Below are positions 60,819 through 64,000 of a stretch of 64,000 nt of DNA, piece by piece; position 1 is the stretch's first letter; the number at the start of each line of letters is the position of its first letter. The position numbers and the translations under genes were made by a program. The stretch covers positions 1 to 64,000 of the forward strand of contig JAQUXP010000014.1 in the NCBI GenBank assembly GCA_028692395.1. The letters are read 5' to 3'. The notes under the pieces were generated by a model that was not told the DNA's origin, made no database searches, and saw only the letters and a list, made by a program, of their open reading frames with translations. This DNA is from Lachnospiraceae bacterium. Its GTDB lineage: Bacteria; Bacillota; Clostridia; Lachnospirales; Lachnospiraceae.

Positions 60819-60835
60819 CAATGAGGGGGGGAGAC

Positions 60836-61076
60836 GGCGCAGTTTCCGGTGGTGATTATGAACCCACTGTTGGCGCTGGGCACCGTTTCGAAATCCAAGA
60901 GCATGCTGGGAATCATAGATTTTGCTAAATACGGGAACCGTCAGCATAAACTCGCTGCGCTCAGACAGTATGCTGACGGTTCCCAACGCAAAATGTATGG
61001 TTCCGGCATGCTTAGGATTCCTGCAAAGGTGCCCAGCGCCAACAGTGGGTTCACAACCGCCACCGGAAACTGCGCC
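60836..61076 (+). repeat. Long-hairpin repeat, copy C
   Basis: A 241-bp element. The arms 60836-60884 and 61028-61076 pair at 46 of 49 positions; the core 60885-61027 is 143 bp. The core shares CCAAGAGCAT, GTCAGCATAAACTCGC, CTCAGACAGTATGCTGAC and CTTAGG blocks with copies A and B. It begins 17 bases after the phosphatase stop in the same orientation and ends about 38 bases before the LysR start. No T-run follows it. A 77-codon frame through it (60849-61082) is a repeat by-product. Confidence 0.9.
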
Positions 61077-61114
61077 TGGTGACGATCGTATATGAGATTT
61101 GGGAGGTATTATCT

Positions 61115-62014
61115 ATGGATGTAAATTATGAGTTGTATAAGGTATTTTATTATGTTGCGGTGTCTTTGAGTTTTTCGGAGGCATCGAAGCATCTGTTTAT
61201 CTCTCAGTCGGCGGTGAGTCAGTCGGTGAAGGTGTTGGAGAAGAAGCTTGGAACTACGCTTTTTATCCGGAGCACGAAAAAGGTGCAGCTGACTCCGGAG
61301 GGGGAGACGCTGCTGCGGCATATTGAGCCGGCGATTAATCTGATTCAACGGGGGGAATCTCAGCTGCTGGAATCCGGCACACTGGGTGGCGGGCAGCTTC
61401 GTATCGGTGCAAGTGATACGATCTGTCGTTACTACCTGGTTCCCTACCTGCAAAGGTTTCACCGGGAATTTCCCAATATTCACATTAAGGTGACCAACCA
61501 GACCTCCACCAAATGTGTGGATCTGCTGGAATCCGGTCAGGTGGATCTGATTGTAACCAATTATCCCAATTCCCGGCTTCCCAGCCGTATGATGATTATC
61601 CCAATCTTTGATTTTCAGGATGTCTTCATCGCAAGTAAGGAATACTATCCCGACCTGGAAGGCCACCAGATTCGCCTTCAGGAGCTTTTAGAACACCCAA
61701 TCCTGATGCTGGATCGTAAAAGCACCACCAGTGAATTTCTCCACAATCTTTTTCAGCAGCATCAGCTTGATCTGGTACCGGAGATCGAGCTTGGCAGCAA
61801 TGATCTGTTGATTGATCTGGCTGAAATCGGACTGGGGATTGCCTTTGTACCAAATTACTGTCTGGCCAAAAATAAGTCATTATTTCAACTGGATATCGCT
61901 GAAGAGCTCCCGGCCCGCCAGCTGATCATCGCTCACAACTCTCACCTTCCGGTAACTCAGGCAGCCAGGGAATTTATCCAGGGATTCACTCCCCTTCGTC
62001 CACTGGCTCCGTAA
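61115..62014 (+). CDS. LysR-family transcriptional regulator
   Basis: 299 residues from the ATG at 61115, with GGGAGG upstream. The N-terminal winged helix (FSEASKHLFISQSAVSQSVKVLEKKLGTTLF) is followed by a substrate-binding-like effector domain. Its ligand and targets are not apparent: the gene before it is a phosphatase, and the gene after it is a convergent helicase whose 3' end overlaps by 29 bases. Confidence 0.92.
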   Translation: MDVNYELYKVFYYVAVSLSFSEASKHLFISQSAVSQSVKVLEKKLGTTLFIRSTKKVQLTPEGETLLRHIEPAINLIQRGESQLLESGTLGGGQLRIGASDTICRYYLVPYLQRFHREFPNIHIKVTNQTSTKCVDLLESGQVDLIVTNYPNSRLPSRMMIIPIFDFQDVFIASKEYYPDLEGHQIRLQELLEHPILMLDRKSTTSEFLHNLFQQHQLDLVPEIELGSNDLLIDLAEIGLGIAFVPNYCLAKNKSLFQLDIAEELPARQLIIAHNSHLPVTQAAREFIQGFTPLRPLAP

Positions 62015-64000
62015 CGGTTGATGTTTCCTCACACTTCCAGAATTCCTGCAGTTCCCGGGTGATTTCCTGCTGGCTGCAGATTCTGGCATCTGCCCACTCC
62101 ACCGGAAACAGCTGCCGGTATTCCCACTGGGCAAACCGTTCATCCAGCAGTATGATCACACCCCGATCCTCCATGGTTCGGATAACTCTGCCCGCTGACT
62201 GGAGAACCTTATTCATTCCCGGAAAACGATAGGCATAATTAAAGCCATTTTCTCCGTGTCTGTCAAAATACTTCTTTAACAGCTCACGTTCTGCGTTGAC
62301 CTGAGGAATTCCGGTTCCAACAACCACAGCGCCGATTAGACGTTCTCCGTCCAGATCGATTCCTTCCGAGAAGATTCCTCCCATGACGCAAAAACCTGCC
62401 AGTGTGTTCTCTTCTGTTCCCGTTTCATTTCCCTTTTCTGCAGTCTCAAAACTTTTGAGAAATTCCTCCCGCTCCTGTTCACTCATGCCCATCTGCTGCC
62501 GCAGCATGGTGAAGCTTCCACGTTCTTCCAGTTTTTTCTGATAGTTATCCACAAATACCTCTGCCACATCCTCCAGAAAGCGATAAGAAGGAAAAAAGAT
62601 CAGATAGTTACCTCGCTTTTCCCGGATCACCCGGTAAATGCAGCCTGCAATCCGGGTATATTCCTCCACGCCCCGTCTGGTATAGCGGGTGCTGACTTCC
62701 CGGGAGATTAAAAGCTTCCGGTTGTCCGGATCAAAGGGCGACTGTGCGTAGGTGGCATAATCATCCGGGTTGGTAGAAAACATCTTCTTATAGTACTGGA
62801 CGGGAAGAAGTGTTGCGGAAAAGAAGACCGTGCTTCTTCCCCGATTCAGACATTCCTGCAGATTGACGGCCGGATTGACGCAGAACAGCTTCAGTATAAA
62901 ACGCTCTGACGCTGTATGTCTGGTATAGATCAGGTAATTATCATCCAGTAATTCATAAATGTTGATAAATGCCCGTACCTGGAAGTAAAACTCCAGGGCT
63001 TTTTTTCGTAGTTCCCCCTCTTTTTGTTCCTGCAGCAATTCTTCCAGTTCTCCGCAGAGATTCAGCATGCTCAGGATAAAATCTCCCACCGTTGCCATCT
63101 CTGTGCATTCCTGCTCACACTCTCTTTTGTAAACCAGAAGCTGCCTGTTACACTTTTCCAGGGCTTTTGGCAGCTTTTTCAACAGAGGATAGGGTTTTAA
63201 AAGCCGTTTCATCTCCAGAAAATCTTCCTTACAGATTTCGGCACTGAACATCTCTCTTCCCCGATCCACCAGATTATGAGCCTCATCTATGAGAAAGATA
63301 TGATTTCCCTTTGGCACTCCTTCGCCAAAAAATCTTCGAAGCCGCACCACAGGATCAAATACATAATTGTAATCGCAGATAACTGCATCCACCCAGGTAG
63401 CGATATCCAACTGCATCTCATAGGGACACACCTCCCATTCCCGGCTCTTTTCCAGCAGCATTTCCCGGGAGAAGATATCATAATCCTGCAGCAGGGAAAA
63501 CACCGCCTCATTTACCCGGTCAAAATGTCCTTTTGCCCGGGGGCAGCTGACAGGATTACAGTCCACCTCATCACAGACGCACATCTTTTCCTTGGAGGTC
63601 AGGGTGATGGCTTTATACCGCAGCCCCTTTTCTCTCAGAATCTGAAATGCTTCCTCTGCCACGGTGCGGGTGATCGTTTTTGCCGTCAGATAGAAGATCT
63701 TATCTCCCTTCCCCTCTCCCACGGCCCGCACTGCCGGAAAAATAGTAGACAGTGTCTTCCCCACGCCGGTGGGAGCATTAACAAATAACTGCTTTTCCCG
63801 GAGAATGGTTCGGTATACATCCCCCACCAGCTTTTTCTGCCCCTCCCGATAAGGAAATGGAAATTCCAGCCCCACCATGGAGATATTACGAGTCTGATGC
63901 CACTCATACTGAAAATCAGCCCACTTATAGTACTCATCGAGCATCCCATGAAACCAGACATCCAGCTGGGACATCTGGTAAATCTGCGGAAAGCGCTTCA
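61986..64000 (-). CDS. DinG/XPD-like Fe-S ATP-dependent DNA helicase (partial)
   Basis: The frame stays open to the right edge, so the N-terminus is missing; about 671 residues are visible. Walker A APTGVGKT, DEAH box LIDEAH, motif VI QSAGRVIRT. Between motifs I and II lie four cysteines in CVCDEVDCNPVSC, the XPD/DinG [4Fe-4S] site. The first visible residues resemble the hinge after an N-terminal PD-(D/E)XK nuclease domain that many clostridial homologues carry; that part would lie beyond the window. Such enzymes unwind forked or R-loop-containing DNA. The ATG at 63974 is internal and should not be used as a start. Confidence 0.9.
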   Translation of the reverse strand, partial: KRFPQIYQMSQLDVWFHGMLDEYYKWADFQYEWHQTRNISMVGLEFPFPYREGQKKLVGDVYRTILREKQLFVNAPTGVGKTLSTIFPAVRAVGEGKGDKIFYLTAKTITRTVAEEAFQILREKGLRYKAITLTSKEKMCVCDEVDCNPVSCPRAKGHFDRVNEAVFSLLQDYDIFSREMLLEKSREWEVCPYEMQLDIATWVDAVICDYNYVFDPVVRLRRFFGEGVPKGNHIFLIDEAHNLVDRGREMFSAEICKEDFLEMKRLLKPYPLLKKLPKALEKCNRQLLVYKRECEQECTEMATVGDFILSMLNLCGELEELLQEQKEGELRKKALEFYFQVRAFINIYELLDDNYLIYTRHTASERFILKLFCVNPAVNLQECLNRGRSTVFFSATLLPVQYYKKMFSTNPDDYATYAQSPFDPDNRKLLISREVSTRYTRRGVEEYTRIAGCIYRVIREKRGNYLIFFPSYRFLEDVAEVFVDNYQKKLEERGSFTMLRQQMGMSEQEREEFLKSFETAEKGNETGTEENTLAGFCVMGGIFSEGIDLDGERLIGAVVVGTGIPQVNAERELLKKYFDRHGENGFNYAYRFPGMNKVLQSAGRVIRTMEDRGVIILLDERFAQWEYRQLFPVEWADARICSQQEITRELQEFWKCEETSTVTEPVDEGE

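Noticed and set aside
60849-61082. 77-codon open frame resembling the one in repeat A
   Set aside because: It lies within repeat C, has no proper ribosome binding site and is explained by the hairpin repeat.

Overview
The window looks like a chromosomal segment from an anaerobic gut-type member of the Lachnospiraceae (Clostridia, Bacillota). The grounds are a single-chain homodimeric glycyl-tRNA synthetase, a one-polypeptide pyruvate:ferredoxin oxidoreductase, a T-box leader on thrS, an infC-rpmI-rplT operon with an L20-type leader, DUF5685 and DUF1540 proteins, and strong AGGAGG-type ribosome binding sites. No rRNA, tRNA, CRISPR array or prophage was seen. Both ends cut through genes: a CpsB-like PHP phosphatase on the left and a DinG/XPD-type helicase on the right.

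Layout. 1-3.2 kb: the CpsB-like gene, a complete IS30-family element with 27-bp inverted repeats inside an apparent 13-bp duplication, and an orphan OmpR-type response regulator. 3.2-4.7 kb: a structured RNA candidate (6S-like), a carbamate kinase variant and the first of three long-hairpin repeats. 4.7-8.6 kb: a GH95 fucosidase / serine hydrolase operon with a palindrome over its promoter. 8.6-13.4 kb: an AT-rich accessory stretch holding an AlbA_2/HATPase protein flanked by 83-bp direct repeats, a PD-(D/E)XK (Rpn-like) protein, a degenerate receiver protein and a small secreted protein. 13.4-17.9 kb: a histidine kinase / ABC ATPase / FtsX permease operon without a response regulator. 18-28 kb: glyS, a lipoprotein, purA, purB, purC, a polar amino acid ABC transporter, alr and an Lrp regulator. 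28-38.6 kb: an NSS transporter, a DnaJ / DUF5685 / zinc-ribbon cluster, a HAD phosphatase, recO, era, an M16C peptidase, an SseB-like protein and a polyferredoxin. 38.7-46 kb: a nucleoside-use locus (ribokinase, ABC permeases and binding protein, nucleoside hydrolase) facing a LacI-ribokinase fusion regulator. 46-64 kb: an esterase, nifJ, an ABC-F protein, yqeY, a DUF362 ferredoxin protein, malic enzyme, infC-rpmI-rplT, a DUF1540 protein, thrS, a histidine phosphatase, a LysR regulator and the helicase.

The strongest unusual signal is a three-copy family of about 240-bp hairpins at 4481-4723, 50750-50984 and 60836-61076. Each copy has a conserved 143-145 bp core with paired changes between copies, enclosed by 45-49 bp arms that are self-complementary within a copy but unrelated between copies. 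All three lie 17-20 bp after a stop codon, in the same orientation as that gene. The second notable item is the LacI regulator fused to a full ribokinase domain, divergent from an operon with three evenly phased AAACTGTTT-like sites behind a consensus promoter.
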